48,138 nt of DNA from Rhabdothermincola sp037478855 (GCA_037478855.1 JBBFLY010000015.1:1-48138), one strand, 5' to 3'; shown: positions 7,132 to 15,583, counted from the stretch's first letter. Made by a program: numbers and translations. Notes: generated from the letters alone by a model not told the origin.

Positions 7132-9345
7132 ATGACGAGACCCTCCTGGAAGCAAAACCAAGCGTCCGAGCGCGTCCGCAGGGGTCGGGGGGCGGCATCC
7201 GGTGGTCGAGGCCGTTCTGGCGGAGAGCTCGCCGCCCGTCGCAGCCGCCTCTGGCGGTGGCGCCGCCCGCTCTTCCTCCTCGGGCTGCTGCTCGTGCTCG
7301 CCGTCGCGGGGGTCGGGTACCTCCTCACGCGAGTCCCGCTGCCCTCGTCGGAACCTCCACTGCTGCAGACCACGTTCATCTGCGCAGCCGATGTGTCCTC
7401 GGGGTGCAACGCCGACAACTCGATCGCGCAGCTCTCCGCCGGCGTCGACCGGGTCAGCGTCACCTATGACCAGCTCCCACCCGTGCTCATCGATGCGGTG
7501 GTCGCCGCCGAGGACCGCACCTTCTTCCAGCACAAGGGGGTGGATCCCCTCGGCATCGTCCGAGCGCTGTGGGCCAACCTCCGCAGTGAGGGCATCAAGC
7601 AGGGCGGATCCACGATCACCCAGCAGTACGTCAAGAACGTCTATCTGAGCCAGGAGCGGACCTTCGACCGGAAGGTGAAGGAGGCCGCTCTCGCGGTGAA
7701 GATCGAGCGTGAGCTGTCGAAGGAGGAGATCCTCACCAGGTATCTCAACGTCATCTACTTCGGACGTGGGGCCTACGGGGTTCAGGCGGCGGCCAAGACC
7801 TACTTCGGGGTCGACATCGAAGACCTGAACCTGGCCCAGGCGGCCTACCTCGCCGGCCTGATCCGAGCCCCGGAGTTGGCGGACGCCAAGCTCCCCGACG
7901 ACGACCCCCGTGCCGGGAGCCAGCGCGAGGAGGCGTCCAACCGCCGTCGCAACGTCCTCACCGCGATGCTCGAGGAGGGGTACATCTCGCAGGCGGAGCA
8001 CGACGAAGCGGTGGCAGCCGGGTGGGACGATGTGCTCACCCGCACCAGCTCCGGGAGCTTCGGTCGAGTTCCCCACCCCGAGCTCGGCACGGAGTACTTC
8101 GTTGAGTACGTGCGGCACTGGCTGGTGAACGAAGGGGGTTTCACCGACGCGGAGGTCTTCGGCGGTGGGTTGCGCGTCTACACGACCCTCGACTTCGAGA
8201 TGCAGGAGGAAGCGGTCACCGCCGTCACCTCCACACTGAACCGTCGGGACGACCCGGCCGCGGCGGTGGTGGCGATCGACCAGCAGGGCCGGGTGCGGGC
8301 CATGGTCGGGGGCCTGGACTTCCAGGCCTCCCGGGTGAATCTCGCGGTGGGAGCTGAAGGTGGTGGTTCCGGGCGCCAGGCGGGGTCCTCGTTCAAGCCG
8401 ATCGCCCTCGCCGAGGCGCTCAAGCAGGGGGTGCCGCTCACCAGGGTCTACGACGCGCCGGCCAGGAAGGTGTTCAAGGGCGCCGACGGTGGCGCCGACT
8501 GGACGGTCGCGAACTACGCCGACGCCGGCCTCGGGCGGCTGAACCTGGTCGATGCCACGCGCAAGTCGTCGAACACCGCGTATGCGCAGCTCGGGCTTGA
8601 CGTGGGACCGGAGAACGTGGCTGCGCTGGCTCGCCGCATGGGGATCAAGAGTCAGCTCGAACCCGTCCCCTCCATCGTGCTCGGCACCAGCAGCGTGTCG
8701 GTGCTGGACATGGCCACCGCGTACTCCACCTTCGCTAACGACGGCGAGCACATCGGTCCGTTCGTGGTGACCAGGGTGACCGATGCGAAGGGCACGCTCC
8801 TGTACGAGGCGCCATCGCGGCGGGACCGGGTGCTCTCGCCGGAGGTCGCAGCGCAGGTGAACTGGACGCTGTCGCAGGTCATCGAGAGCGGAACGGGGAC
8901 AGGTGCCCGGATCAGCCAGCCTGCAGCAGGCAAGACCGGCACGACCGAGGACTATCGGGACGCCTGGTTCGTCGGGTACACGTGCTCACTCACCACCGCG
9001 GTGTGGATGGGGTACCCAGGCGCTCCCGGGGAGCCCGCGCGCTACATGAAGAACGTGCACGGCCAGGCGGTCACCGGCGGTTCGTTCCCGGCGACGATCT
9101 GGCGCAAGTTCATGTCCAAGGCCACCGAGGGCCTCCCCTCCTGCCCCTTCGAGCGGCCCCCGCTGGCACCGGTCACCTCCGACACGTTCGTGCCCGGGAC
9201 CGCACCCAAGCCTTCGGACACGACCGTGCCCGCCAGTTCGACGTCCTCGACAGCGTCGTCCACGACCACCAGCACGGTGCCTCCGACCTCCGCGCCCCAG
9301 ACCACCACGACCGTAGCCAGCACCACCACGTCCACCGGCGGGTGA
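7132..9345 (+). CDS. Bifunctional penicillin-binding protein (class A, PBP1)
   Basis: A 737-residue membrane protein that polymerises and cross-links peptidoglycan. A basic cytoplasmic tail of about 45 residues precedes one transmembrane helix (about 46-66). The glycosyltransferase 51 domain follows, with catalytic Glu127 in AAEDRTFFQHKG and GGSTITQQYVKN. The transpeptidase domain has SxxK at 419-422 (SSFK), SxN at 479-481 (SSN) and KTG at 601-603. The last 60 residues are almost all Ser, Thr and Pro, a low-complexity tail common in actinobacterial PBPs. There is no PASTA domain. The ATG at 7132 has an unremarkable upstream region; the gene is probably cotranscribed with the DUF5318 gene, as in the Rv0049-ponA1 pair. 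Confidence 0.95.
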   Translation: MTRPSWKQNQASERVRRGRGAASGGRGRSGGELAARRSRLWRWRRPLFLLGLLLVLAVAGVGYLLTRVPLPSSEPPLLQTTFICAADVSSGCNADNSIAQLSAGVDRVSVTYDQLPPVLIDAVVAAEDRTFFQHKGVDPLGIVRALWANLRSEGIKQGGSTITQQYVKNVYLSQERTFDRKVKEAALAVKIERELSKEEILTRYLNVIYFGRGAYGVQAAAKTYFGVDIEDLNLAQAAYLAGLIRAPELADAKLPDDDPRAGSQREEASNRRRNVLTAMLEEGYISQAEHDEAVAAGWDDVLTRTSSGSFGRVPHPELGTEYFVEYVRHWLVNEGGFTDAEVFGGGLRVYTTLDFEMQEEAVTAVTSTLNRRDDPAAAVVAIDQQGRVRAMVGGLDFQASRVNLAVGAEGGGSGRQAGSSFKPIALAEALKQGVPLTRVYDAPARKVFKGADGGADWTVANYADAGLGRLNLVDATRKSSNTAYAQLGLDVGPENVAALARRMGIKSQLEPVPSIVLGTSSVSVLDMATAYSTFANDGEHIGPFVVTRVTDAKGTLLYEAPSRRDRVLSPEVAAQVNWTLSQVIESGTGTGARISQPAAGKTGTTEDYRDAWFVGYTCSLTTAVWMGYPGAPGEPARYMKNVHGQAVTGGSFPATIWRKFMSKATEGLPSCPFERPPLAPVTSDTFVPGTAPKPSDTTVPASSTSSTASSTTTSTVPPTSAPQTTTTVASTTTSTGG

Positions 9346-9353
9346 GGTGTACG

Positions 9354-9560
9354 TCAGCCCTCCGGTCGAGGCCAGCCCGTGTCCTGGCCGTCGATCTGGT
9401 GTGGGTAGTGCGTACGACACACGAAGCACCACCACTCCTCGCCGGCCAGCTGCACCCGCCCGGGGGTGTCCCAGGCCTCGGGAGTGATGTACAGGCGGCG
9501 CACGAGCACCAGCTCCTCGTCGTCGCGTCCGCAGCTCTCGCAGATCCCGAACGTCGTCAC
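9354..9560 (-). CDS. Small four-cysteine (zinc-ribbon-like) protein
   Basis: A 68-residue protein with two CxxC pairs, Cys7/Cys10 and Cys45/Cys48, separated by 34 residues rich in Glu, Arg and Trp. The spacing fits a single zinc site of the ribbon or knuckle type. GTG at 9560 has a good ribosome binding site (GGAGG, about 8 bases upstream on the minus strand). It is convergent with the penicillin-binding protein gene (8 bases apart) and divergent from panB. I do not recognise a named family, and the function is unknown. Confidence 0.7.
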   Translation of the reverse strand: MTTFGICESCGRDDEELVLVRRLYITPEAWDTPGRVQLAGEEWWCFVCRTHYPHQIDGQDTGWPRPEG

Positions 9561-9656
9561 GGTGGTCGCCTCCGGCTCATCTCCGGCACGCGGGTCACCT
9601 CCGGCACGCTACCGGCTCGCGGGTCCGCTGGTGTGCTGAGCGGCGGGCGGGGTGGG

Positions 9657-9662
9657 TAGAGT
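9657..9662 (+). promoter_or_regulatory. -10 hexamer TAGAGT upstream of panB
   Basis: TAGAGT fits the local TAnnnT pattern. Transcription would begin near 9669, leaving a leader of about 46 bases with the ribosome binding site GAAGGAGG at 9701-9708. Confidence 0.4.
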
Positions 9663-9714
9663 GGCGTCACCGCCGGCAGCCACGGGGCGCTGGACGGGAC
9701 GAAGGAGGCTCGCC

Positions 9715-10581
9715 ATGAGCAAGAAGGTGACCGCGCCGGCTGTTCGCGCGCGCAAGGTTCGTTGCGGAGCCGATCCCATCGTGATGGTGACCGCCTACGA
9801 CGCTCCGGGGGCGCGCATCCTGGATGAGGCGGGTGTCGACATCATCCTCGTGGGTGACTCCGTGGCGATGGTGGTGCTCGGCTATGAGGACACGCTCCAG
9901 GTCACCGTCGAGGACATGGCTCACCACACCGCGGCGGTAGCGCGGGCCCGGCCGGATGCCCTGGTCATCGGGGACCTGCCATGGATGAGCTACCACGTCT
10001 CGACGGACGAGACCGTGCGCAACGCCGCGGCGCTGGTTCGAGCGGGAGCACAGGCGGTGAAGCTCGAGGGTGGGCGCAAGCGGCTGCCGATGATCGAGGC
10101 GATCGTCGCAGCCGAGATCCCGGTGATGGGCCACATCGGTCTCACCCCGCAGTCGGTGCACGCGATGGGCGGCTTCAAGGTGCAGGGCCGCCAGCACGAC
10201 GCCGCCCTCGCACTGGTGGAGGACGCCAAGGTCCTGGAGGGCGCGGGCTGTTTCGCCATCGTGCTCGAGGGTGTTCCCGACGAGGTGGCCCGGCTGGTCA
10301 CGGACTCGGTCCAGGTACCGACCATCGGCATCGGCGCCGGCCCGCACTGTGACGGACAGGTGCTCGTCCTCCACGACCTGCTCGGCATCGAGGATCGCAT
10401 CGTGCCGAAGTTCGTGCGTCGCTATGCATCCCTGAAGACCGACGCTGTGGAGGCGGTGCGAGCCTTCGCGGACGATGTGCGCACTGGCCGGTTCCCGAGC
10501 GCGCAGGAGAGCTACCACCTCAGCGGTGAGGTGGCGGAGTCGCTCGGGCTCTACGGCAGCGCTCAGGGCATCAGCGCCTGA
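9715..10581 (+). CDS. panB: 3-methyl-2-oxobutanoate hydroxymethyltransferase
   Basis: A 288-residue enzyme of pantothenate and coenzyme A synthesis; it transfers a hydroxymethyl group from methylene-tetrahydrofolate to 2-oxoisovalerate to make ketopantoate. The PanB fold and motifs are clear: VTAYDAPGARILDEAG near the start, LVGDSVAMVVLGYEDT with metal ligand Asp48, IGDLPWMSY with Asp87, AVKLEGG with Glu118, and the downstream block GHIGLTPQSVHAMGGFKVQG. The ATG at 9715 has the ribosome binding site GAAGGAGG 6 bases upstream, which decides the start over the open upstream frame. Length matches the family (about 260-290). Other pan genes are not adjacent. Confidence 0.96.
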   Translation: MSKKVTAPAVRARKVRCGADPIVMVTAYDAPGARILDEAGVDIILVGDSVAMVVLGYEDTLQVTVEDMAHHTAAVARARPDALVIGDLPWMSYHVSTDETVRNAAALVRAGAQAVKLEGGRKRLPMIEAIVAAEIPVMGHIGLTPQSVHAMGGFKVQGRQHDAALALVEDAKVLEGAGCFAIVLEGVPDEVARLVTDSVQVPTIGIGAGPHCDGQVLVLHDLLGIEDRIVPKFVRRYASLKTDAVEAVRAFADDVRTGRFPSAQESYHLSGEVAESLGLYGSAQGISA

Positions 10582-10751
10582 CAGGCTCTCCGTCACGGCG
10601 CTCAGCTGCGCTCGAACAGGTCGGTGCTGTCACACCCCGATCTCATACTCGGGGGCATGGCAGCTCGTCGTCCGCGCACCCCGGGTCTCGGTGCTCTGCA
10701 TGCCGACGGTGGCCTCCAGCAGGTCGGTAGGCGGCCGGCCTCGCCATCCGT

Positions 10752-10757
10752 TAGCCT
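10752..10757 (+). promoter_or_regulatory. -10 hexamer TAGCCT of the rpsF operon
   Basis: TAGCCT matches the local pattern. It predicts a start near 10764 and a leader of about 78 bases before rpsF containing a GC hairpin. The remaining part of the gene-free stretch 10582-10750 shows nothing convincing. Confidence 0.4.
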
Positions 10758-10779
10758 TTCCCGGTCCAATCGAACCCTG

Positions 10780-10798
10780 CCCCGGCATCAGGCCGGGG
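10780..10798 (+). promoter_or_regulatory. Leader hairpin upstream of rpsF
   Basis: A perfect 7-bp stem (CCCCGGC/GCCGGGG) closes a 5-base loop, about 45 bases before the rpsF start. Leaders of rpsF in many bacteria bind the S6:S18 complex for autoregulation, but I could not match its full consensus here. Regulatory use is inference. Confidence 0.3.
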
Positions 10799-10841
10799 CC
10801 CCGGCGTTGAGCCGAGGTCCAGAGGGAGGTGATGGCTCGCC

Positions 10842-11183
10842 GTGCGAGCGTACGAACTGATGGTCATCTTCGACGGCGACTGCGATGACGCCGTCGTGAA
10901 CCAGAGCCTCGCCGGCATCAGCCGCGCGGTGGAGGCGGGTGGCGGCAGGGTCGTCACCACTGATCTGTGGGGCAGGCGTCGCTTCGCCTACGAGATCAAC
11001 CACAAGTGGGAAGGGATCTACGTGGTGCTCGAGATCGTGACCGAGGCGCGCGATCTCCATGACGTCGAGCGGTCGCTCCGTCTCGCGGACGAGGTCGTCC
11101 GCCACAAGTTGATCCGCCTGCCCGATCGTGAGGCCGCCCGGCGCGGTCTGCTGGGCGAGGCAGCTCCGGCTGAGGCCGGCTGA
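10842..11183 (+). CDS. rpsF: 30S ribosomal protein S6
   Basis: A 113-residue protein of the 30S subunit platform that pairs with S18. The start MRAYELMVIFDGDCDD and the block DLWGRRRFAYEINHKWEGIYVVLE are characteristic of S6. GTG at 10842 is used, with AGGGAGG about 12 bases upstream; a nearer ATG at 10832 is in another frame. It is first in a compact operon rpsF-ssb-rpsR-rplI; the next start is 20 bases after its stop. The C-terminus is a short Ala/Glu tail. Confidence 0.96.
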   Translation: MRAYELMVIFDGDCDDAVVNQSLAGISRAVEAGGGRVVTTDLWGRRRFAYEINHKWEGIYVVLEIVTEARDLHDVERSLRLADEVVRHKLIRLPDREAARRGLLGEAAPAEAG

Positions 11184-11202
11184 GGGGAGGAGGAGCATCC
11201 CC

Positions 11203-11649
11203 ATGGCAGTAGGAAACACCGTGACCATCATCGGGAACGTCACTCGTGACCCCGAGCTGCGCTTCACCAACAGCGGCATGGCCGTCGCGTCGTTTGGCGT
11301 CGCGATCAACACCGGTCGTCGCAACCCACAGACGGGGCAGTGGGAGGAGGGCGAGCCGTCCTTCTTCGATGTGAGCTGCTTCCGGGAGATGGCCGACAAC
11401 GTCGCCGAGTCGCTGCAGAAGGGCACCCGGGTGATCGTGACCGGCCGGCTCAATCAGCGGACGTGGCAGACCGACACCGGTGAGAAGCGGTCGAAGGTCG
11501 AGATCATCGCCGATGAGGTGGGTCCGAGCCTGCGTTGGGCCACCGCAACCGTTCAGCGCAACGAGCGCCGCGAAGCCTTCGACGGCGCCAGCCGCACCAG
11601 CGGATCATCCGAGCCCGTACCCGACTACCCGGACGAGGAGCCGTTCTGA
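11203..11649 (+). CDS. ssb: Single-stranded DNA-binding protein
   Basis: A 148-residue SSB with one OB fold at about 1-110 (GNTVTIIGNVTRDPELRF, ASFGVAINT, FFDVSCFREMADNVAESL, KGTRVIVTGRL). The C-terminal part is a short disordered linker ending in DEEPF, a variant of the acidic tip that recruits replication and repair partners. The ribosome binding site is GGGAGGAGGAG. Its stop overlaps the rpsR start by one base (TGATG), so translation is probably coupled. The linker is short compared with streptomycete SSBs. The context between rpsF and rpsR marks it as the housekeeping SSB. Confidence 0.96.
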   Translation: MAVGNTVTIIGNVTRDPELRFTNSGMAVASFGVAINTGRRNPQTGQWEEGEPSFFDVSCFREMADNVAESLQKGTRVIVTGRLNQRTWQTDTGEKRSKVEIIADEVGPSLRWATATVQRNERREAFDGASRTSGSSEPVPDYPDEEPF

Positions 11650-12089
11650 TGGCCAAGGCAGCGACCAAGCGCGGCAAGAACAAGGACAACGCCCGCCGCA
11701 GCAAGAAGAAGACCAGCATCCTCACTATCGAGCGGGTGGAGTACGTCGACTACAAGGACGTCAACCTGCTCCGCCGATTCATGTCCGACCGAGCGAAGAT
11801 CCGGGCACGGCGGGTGACGGGCAACGACTCCCAGCAGCAGCGCGAGGTGGCCCGGGCCATCAAGAACGCCCGGGAGATGGCTCTGCTGCCCTACACCAGC
11901 CGGGTCACGACCCAGCGCGGCGGTCGGGACCGGGCCGAGCGTCCGCCCCGGGACGAGTATCCGACCCCTGACGGCGCGGACGTGGAGGCACCGCTCGAAC
12001 ACGAGCTCGCCGAAGTGGGCGACGCCGAGCTCACCGAGACCGGCGACGTCGCCTCGGCCGTTGGTGGCGATGGGGAGGATGCGCTCTGA
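11649..12089 (+). CDS. rpsR: 30S ribosomal protein S18 with acidic C-terminal extension
   Basis: S18 core at about residues 24-90: ILTIERVEYVDYKDVNLLRRFMSD is rewritten only in part here, but YKDVNLLRRF, DRAKIRARRVTG and REMALLPY are diagnostic. The protein is 146 residues, against about 75-90 for most S18 proteins. Residues 91-146 form a tail that starts basic and becomes strongly acidic (many Glu, Asp and Ala). Third-position GC bias continues through the tail and the rplI start overlaps the stop (TGATG), so the tail is part of the gene, not a read-through. An N-terminal Lys/Arg-rich stretch precedes the core. The purpose of the tail is unknown. Confidence 0.93.
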   Translation: MAKAATKRGKNKDNARRSKKKTSILTIERVEYVDYKDVNLLRRFMSDRAKIRARRVTGNDSQQQREVARAIKNAREMALLPYTSRVTTQRGGRDRAERPPRDEYPTPDGADVEAPLEHELAEVGDAELTETGDVASAVGGDGEDAL

Positions 12090-12535
12090 TGAAGCTGCTG
12101 TTGCGCTCCGATGTGAAGGGTGTCGGCAAGAAGGGCGACCTGGTCGAGGTCGCCGACGGCTATGCCCGCAACTACCTCGTGCCGAAGGGGCTGGCGATCA
12201 AGGCCTCCCCCGGGGTGGAGGCGCAGGCGGCGGCGATGCGGCGTTCGCGTGACCTCAAGGACGCCGCCGACCGGGGTGCTGCGGAGGAGATCGCCAGGGT
12301 GCTGGTCCCCGCGGTGATCACGGTCAGCGCGAAGGCGGGGTCGGAAGGGCGGCTCTTCGGCTCGGTCACCACCGCTGATGTGGTGGAAGCCGTTGCAGCT
12401 CAGAAGGGCATCACGCTCGACCGCAAGCTGCTCCACCTCGACGAGCCCATCAAGACGCTCGGCACCCACACGGTGCAGGCGAAGCTCCACGCGGACGTCG
12501 AGTTCGCGATCACGGTCGAGGTCGTCGCGGGCTGA
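12089..12535 (+). CDS. rplI: 50S ribosomal protein L9
   Basis: A 148-residue protein that binds 23S rRNA and reaches across the ribosome surface. The N-terminal domain has the family signature KGVGKKGDLVEVADGYARNY with LVPKGLA, a charged connecting helix follows, and the C-terminal domain contains KAGSEGRLFGSVTTADV. Length is normal. The start ATG overlaps the rpsR stop by one base. The operon ends at a strong intrinsic terminator 25 bases downstream. Confidence 0.97.
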   Translation: MKLLLRSDVKGVGKKGDLVEVADGYARNYLVPKGLAIKASPGVEAQAAAMRRSRDLKDAADRGAAEEIARVLVPAVITVSAKAGSEGRLFGSVTTADVVEAVAAQKGITLDRKLLHLDEPIKTLGTHTVQAKLHADVEFAITVEVVAG

Positions 12536-12560
12536 CGCTCGCTCGACGATCCCCGTCGGC

Positions 12561-12597
12561 CAGAGGGCGCCGGTGCGTACCGGCGCCCTCTGTGTTT
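12561..12597 (+). terminator. Intrinsic terminator of the rpsF-rplI operon
   Basis: A perfect 14-bp stem (CAGAGGGCGCCGGT at 12561-12574, complement at 12579-12592) with a 4-base loop is followed by a T-rich stretch (TGTTT). It directly follows rplI. Confidence 0.85.
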
Positions 12598-13004
12598 CTC
12601 ACTCCTCGTCCTCCGAGGCTCGGGCACCCAGGCAGGGGCGTGGCGAGCGGGTCGGTGCAGAAGCTTGGAGCGTCGCGATGTGCGACACGCTCGCGAGGGG
12701 GCATTGGTCGAGCGGCGCACCCGTCGGGGCTGCGTGGGCTTCCTGCGTGCCACGGTCGGTGTCCCTGGCCCTCTGCATGATGGTGGCGTGCAGCTGAGCG
12801 TGCGCGCCGATCGAGCATCCGCCATCGTCGCCCCCCACCTCCGTACCCTGCTGACGTGGACCCACTCGGTGGAGGCCTCGGGGGTGGCCGGCCACCCACC
12901 GTTCACCCTGCGTTTCCACATCGCGTCCCCAGGAGCATCCACCGAAAAATCGGGGGTTGTCCGTCTTTCGATCCCCAGGCTGCGTACGTCAGTGTGAGGC
13001 TCCC
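12598..13004. other. Gene-free stretch before dnaB
   Basis: About 400 bases with short open frames on both strands that lack ribosome binding sites and family resemblance. A local inverted repeat (AGCGTCGC...GCGACACGCT) lies near 12668-12691 and an A5 run near 12944. The dnaB promoter should lie in the last 60 bases. I see no RNA gene. Confidence 0.4.
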
Positions 13005-15041
13005 ATGACATCGTCGATCCAGGACTTCGCACAGACCAGTGGCCCCAGCCGCCCGGATGGCACCGGGCGGGTGCCGCCACACAACCTGCAGGCCGAGGAG
13101 TCGCTGCTCGGCGCGATGCTCCTGTCGAAGGACGCGATCGCGGTTGCGACCGAGATCCTTGACGCGAGCGACTTCTACAAGCCCGCCCACGGCCACATCT
13201 TCGAGGCCATCACGAACCTCTCCGCCGCCGGTGAGCCCGCCGACCCAGTGACCGTGGCGGAGGAGCTCCGACGCGCCGGCCTGCTCGAGGCGGTCGGGGG
13301 TCAGGCGGTGCTCGCCGAGCTGCAGGCGTCGACGCCGGCCACCTCGAATGCCCAGCGCTACGCGCGCATCATCGAGGAGCACGCGCTCCTGCGCAAGCTC
13401 ATCGGTGTGGCGGGCGAGATCGCCGAGATGGGCTACGACATGCCCGACGACGTCACCAAGGTGGTCGATCGCGCCGAGTCGCTGGTGTTCGAGGTCGCCC
13501 AGCGTCGGGTGACCGACACGATGGCGCCGATCCACGATCTGCTCGACGCCAACCTCGACCGACTCGAGATGCTCTACGAGCGTGGCGACGCGATCACCGG
13601 AGCACCGACTGGCTTCATCGACCTCGACGAGCTGCTCTCGGGCTTGCAGGACAGCGCGCTGTACGTGTTGGGGGCCCGACCATCAGCAGGCAAGACCGCG
13701 CTGGGGCTGTGCATCGCCACCAACGTGGCGGTCGAGGCGGGCCGGCCGGTGCTGATCTTCTCGCTCGAGATGAGTCAGCTCGAGCTCACCCAGCGCATGC
13801 TCTGCGCGGAGGCCCGGGTGGACTCCAGGCGGGTGCGCAATGGTCACCTGACCGAGAGCGACTGGCAGAAGATCGCCCACGCGACCGGTCGGCTCGCCGA
13901 AGCGCCGATCTGGATCGACGACAATCCGAACCTCACGATCATGGAGCTGCGGTCGAAGGCCCGACGGCTCAAGGCCCGCATAGGCGACCTCGGGCTCGTG
14001 GTGGTCGACTACCTCCAGCTCATGACCGGACGCTCGACCGCGGAGAACCGCCAGGTGGAAGTCAGCGAGATCAGCCGAGGTCTCAAGATCCTCGCCCGGG
14101 AGCTCGAGTGTCCAGTGCTCGCGCTGTCGCAGCTGTCCCGTTCGCTCGAGCTGCGCGCAGACAAGCGGCCGATCCTCGCGGATCTGCGGGAGTCGGGCTG
14201 TCTCACCGCCGACACCCGCCTCACGCGAGCTGACACGGGTGAGCAGGTGACGATGGGCGAGCTGCTCGAGCGTGGCGAGCGAAACGTCCCGATCTGGACC
14301 CTCGACGAGCACTACCGGCTCACGGTGGGCCAGCTCTCACACGTGTTCCCGAGTGGCGTCAAGACCGTCTACGAACTGCGCCTGGCTTCCGGACGCCGCA
14401 TCAAGGCCAGTGCGAACCATCCGTTCCTCGCCCTCGAGGGCTGGTTCCCGCTCGAGAAGCTCGACGTCGGTGATTTCGTGGCCGTGCCCGGAGAGGGGAG
14501 ATGGCCGTCGTCGGTTGGGGCCAGCGGCGGCCACTCCACCCCGGTGGTGCCGCGGGAGGTGTGGACCTACGTCCGCAAGGTCCTGCCAAACCTGGGTCTC
14601 GACCTGCGCGACCTCGAGGCTGGCTTCGGCGGTCGCGATACCTTCCTCGACGAGGTGTACGGAGAGCCGCTCACCCGCGGCCAGCTGCGGCGCCTGGCTG
14701 AGGTGGTCCCCGACCCGGTGCTCGGTGATCTCGCCTCGGCTGACGTGTGGTGGGACTGCATCGTCAGCATCACCGAGCTCGGCGAAGAGCCGGTGTACGA
14801 CGCCACGGTGCCCGGGACGCACAACTTCGTGGCCGAAGGCATCGTGGTGCACAACTCGATCGAGCAGGACGCCGACGTGGTGCTGTTCATCTACCGCGAT
14901 GAGATCTACAACCCTGACTCGCCGGACCGGGGCACGGCGGAGATCCTCGTCAGCAAGCACCGCAACGGTCCCACCGGTGTGGTGCGCCTCGCGTTCCTCG
15001 ATCACTACACGAAGTTCGCCAACATGGCGCGAGGCACCTGA
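13005..15041 (+). CDS. dnaB: Replicative DNA helicase DnaB with in-frame mini-intein
   Basis: The precursor is 678 residues; removing the intein (399-617) leaves 459 residues, the normal length. The N-terminal domain reads HNLQAEESLLGAMLLSKDAI. The RecA-type motor has Walker A GARPSAGKT at 223-231, FSLEMSQLELTQRMLC, the Walker B region LVVVDYLQLM, and LALSQLSRSLE. The extein junction is ADLRESG before the intein and SIEQDADVVLFIYR after it, the conserved loop that normally reads RESGSIEQDAD. ATG at 13005 has GAGG upstream; the open frame extends further but lacks family similarity. It ends 8 bases before the convergent VOC gene. The helicase unwinds DNA at replication forks after splicing. 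Confidence 0.96.
   Translation: MTSSIQDFAQTSGPSRPDGTGRVPPHNLQAEESLLGAMLLSKDAIAVATEILDASDFYKPAHGHIFEAITNLSAAGEPADPVTVAEELRRAGLLEAVGGQAVLAELQASTPATSNAQRYARIIEEHALLRKLIGVAGEIAEMGYDMPDDVTKVVDRAESLVFEVAQRRVTDTMAPIHDLLDANLDRLEMLYERGDAITGAPTGFIDLDELLSGLQDSALYVLGARPSAGKTALGLCIATNVAVEAGRPVLIFSLEMSQLELTQRMLCAEARVDSRRVRNGHLTESDWQKIAHATGRLAEAPIWIDDNPNLTIMELRSKARRLKARIGDLGLVVVDYLQLMTGRSTAENRQVEVSEISRGLKILARELECPVLALSQLSRSLELRADKRPILADLRESGCLTADTRLTRADTGEQVTMGELLERGERNVPIWTLDEHYRLTVGQLSHVFPSGVKTVYELRLASGRRIKASANHPFLALEGWFPLEKLDVGDFVAVPGEGRWPSSVGASGGHSTPVVPREVWTYVRKVLPNLGLDLRDLEAGFGGRDTFLDEVYGEPLTRGQLRRLAEVVPDPVLGDLASADVWWDCIVSITELGEEPVYDATVPGTHNFVAEGIVVHNSIEQDADVVLFIYRDEIYNPDSPDRGTAEILVSKHRNGPTGVVRLAFLDHYTKFANMARGT
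14199..14855 (+). other. DnaB mini-intein (protein-splicing element, no intact homing endonuclease)
   Basis: In-frame element of 219 residues inside dnaB. Block A starts at Cys399 (CLTADTRLTRADTG). Block B is SANHPFLALEGW with His472. Blocks F and G are EEPVYDATVPGTHNFVAEG and VVHN, ending His616-Asn617, and the downstream extein residue is Ser618. All splicing residues are therefore present, so it should be active. The middle (about 490-575) is only some 85 residues, with no LAGLIDADG motif, so a homing endonuclease has been lost or reduced to a remnant. The flanks RESG and SIEQ match the site known from the Synechocystis DnaB intein. Confidence 0.92.
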
Positions 15042-15049
15042 CCGGCTGA

Positions 15050-15583
15050 TCACCTGGGCATGGCGGCCGAGCGGCGGGCTCGGTACAGCACCGGCGTGGG
15101 CATCTCCTCGAGCGGTGGGTGTGGGTCGAGAAGTGCCCGCTCGGCCGCCTCGCGGTCGTCGTCACCGAGCGGTCGGGTGTCGGCGCACCACTCGACGAGG
15201 ATCCCGTTGGGGTCGACCGTGTACGCCGACACGCAGAACCCGTGGTCGAGCTCCATCACGTCGTAGCCGTGATCACGCCAGCGCTCGCGCTTGGCGGGCA
15301 GGTCGTCGAGCTGGGTGCGGAACGCGATGTGGTTCACCCAAGCAGGGAGGCCGAGACCGGTGGAGATGGCTGGGTCGAAGGCAGGGATCCGCTCGTCGTG
15401 GAGCTCCCAGAAGGCGATGAGACCCTCGCCGCCGGTGTCGTAGAACGCGTGCTTGGCCCATCCCCCGTCGTGTTCCGTCGAACCCACGACGATCTTGACC
15501 AGCTCGAAGCCCATCGCCTCCGTGTAGAAGCGGTGGGTCGCTGCCAGGTCGCGCACAGCCAGCGCGACGTGATGGAAGCCCAT
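15050..15583 (-). CDS. VOC superfamily protein (glyoxalase/extradiol dioxygenase-like)
   Basis: A 177-residue protein of the vicinal oxygen chelate fold. The first beta-alpha-beta module starts MGFHHVALAVRDLAATHRFY, and the second contains WVNHIAFRT with DPNGILVEWCADTR. His in HHVALAV, His in NHIAFR and Glu in LVEWC are at the usual metal-ligand positions. The substrate is unknown. ATG at 15583 has AAAGGGGGAC upstream, which decides it against the longer open frame. Convergent with dnaB, 8 bases apart. Variants in this family act on methylglyoxal adducts, catechols or antibiotics; nothing here chooses between them. Confidence 0.85.
   Translation of the reverse strand: MGFHHVALAVRDLAATHRFYTEAMGFELVKIVVGSTEHDGGWAKHAFYDTGGEGLIAFWELHDERIPAFDPAISTGLGLPAWVNHIAFRTQLDDLPAKRERWRDHGYDVMELDHGFCVSAYTVDPNGILVEWCADTRPLGDDDREAAERALLDPHPPLEEMPTPVLYRARRSAAMPR

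Noticed and set aside
10760..10775. tRNA-like TCGAACC segment near the rpsF leader
   Set aside because: No acceptor or anticodon stems surround it.
10475..10860. Open frames between panB and rpsF
   Set aside because: They overlap panB or the rpsF leader and have no coding bias.
12592..12997. Open frames in the stretch before dnaB
   Set aside because: Rich in Arg/Ser/Gly shadow composition, no ribosome binding site, no family.
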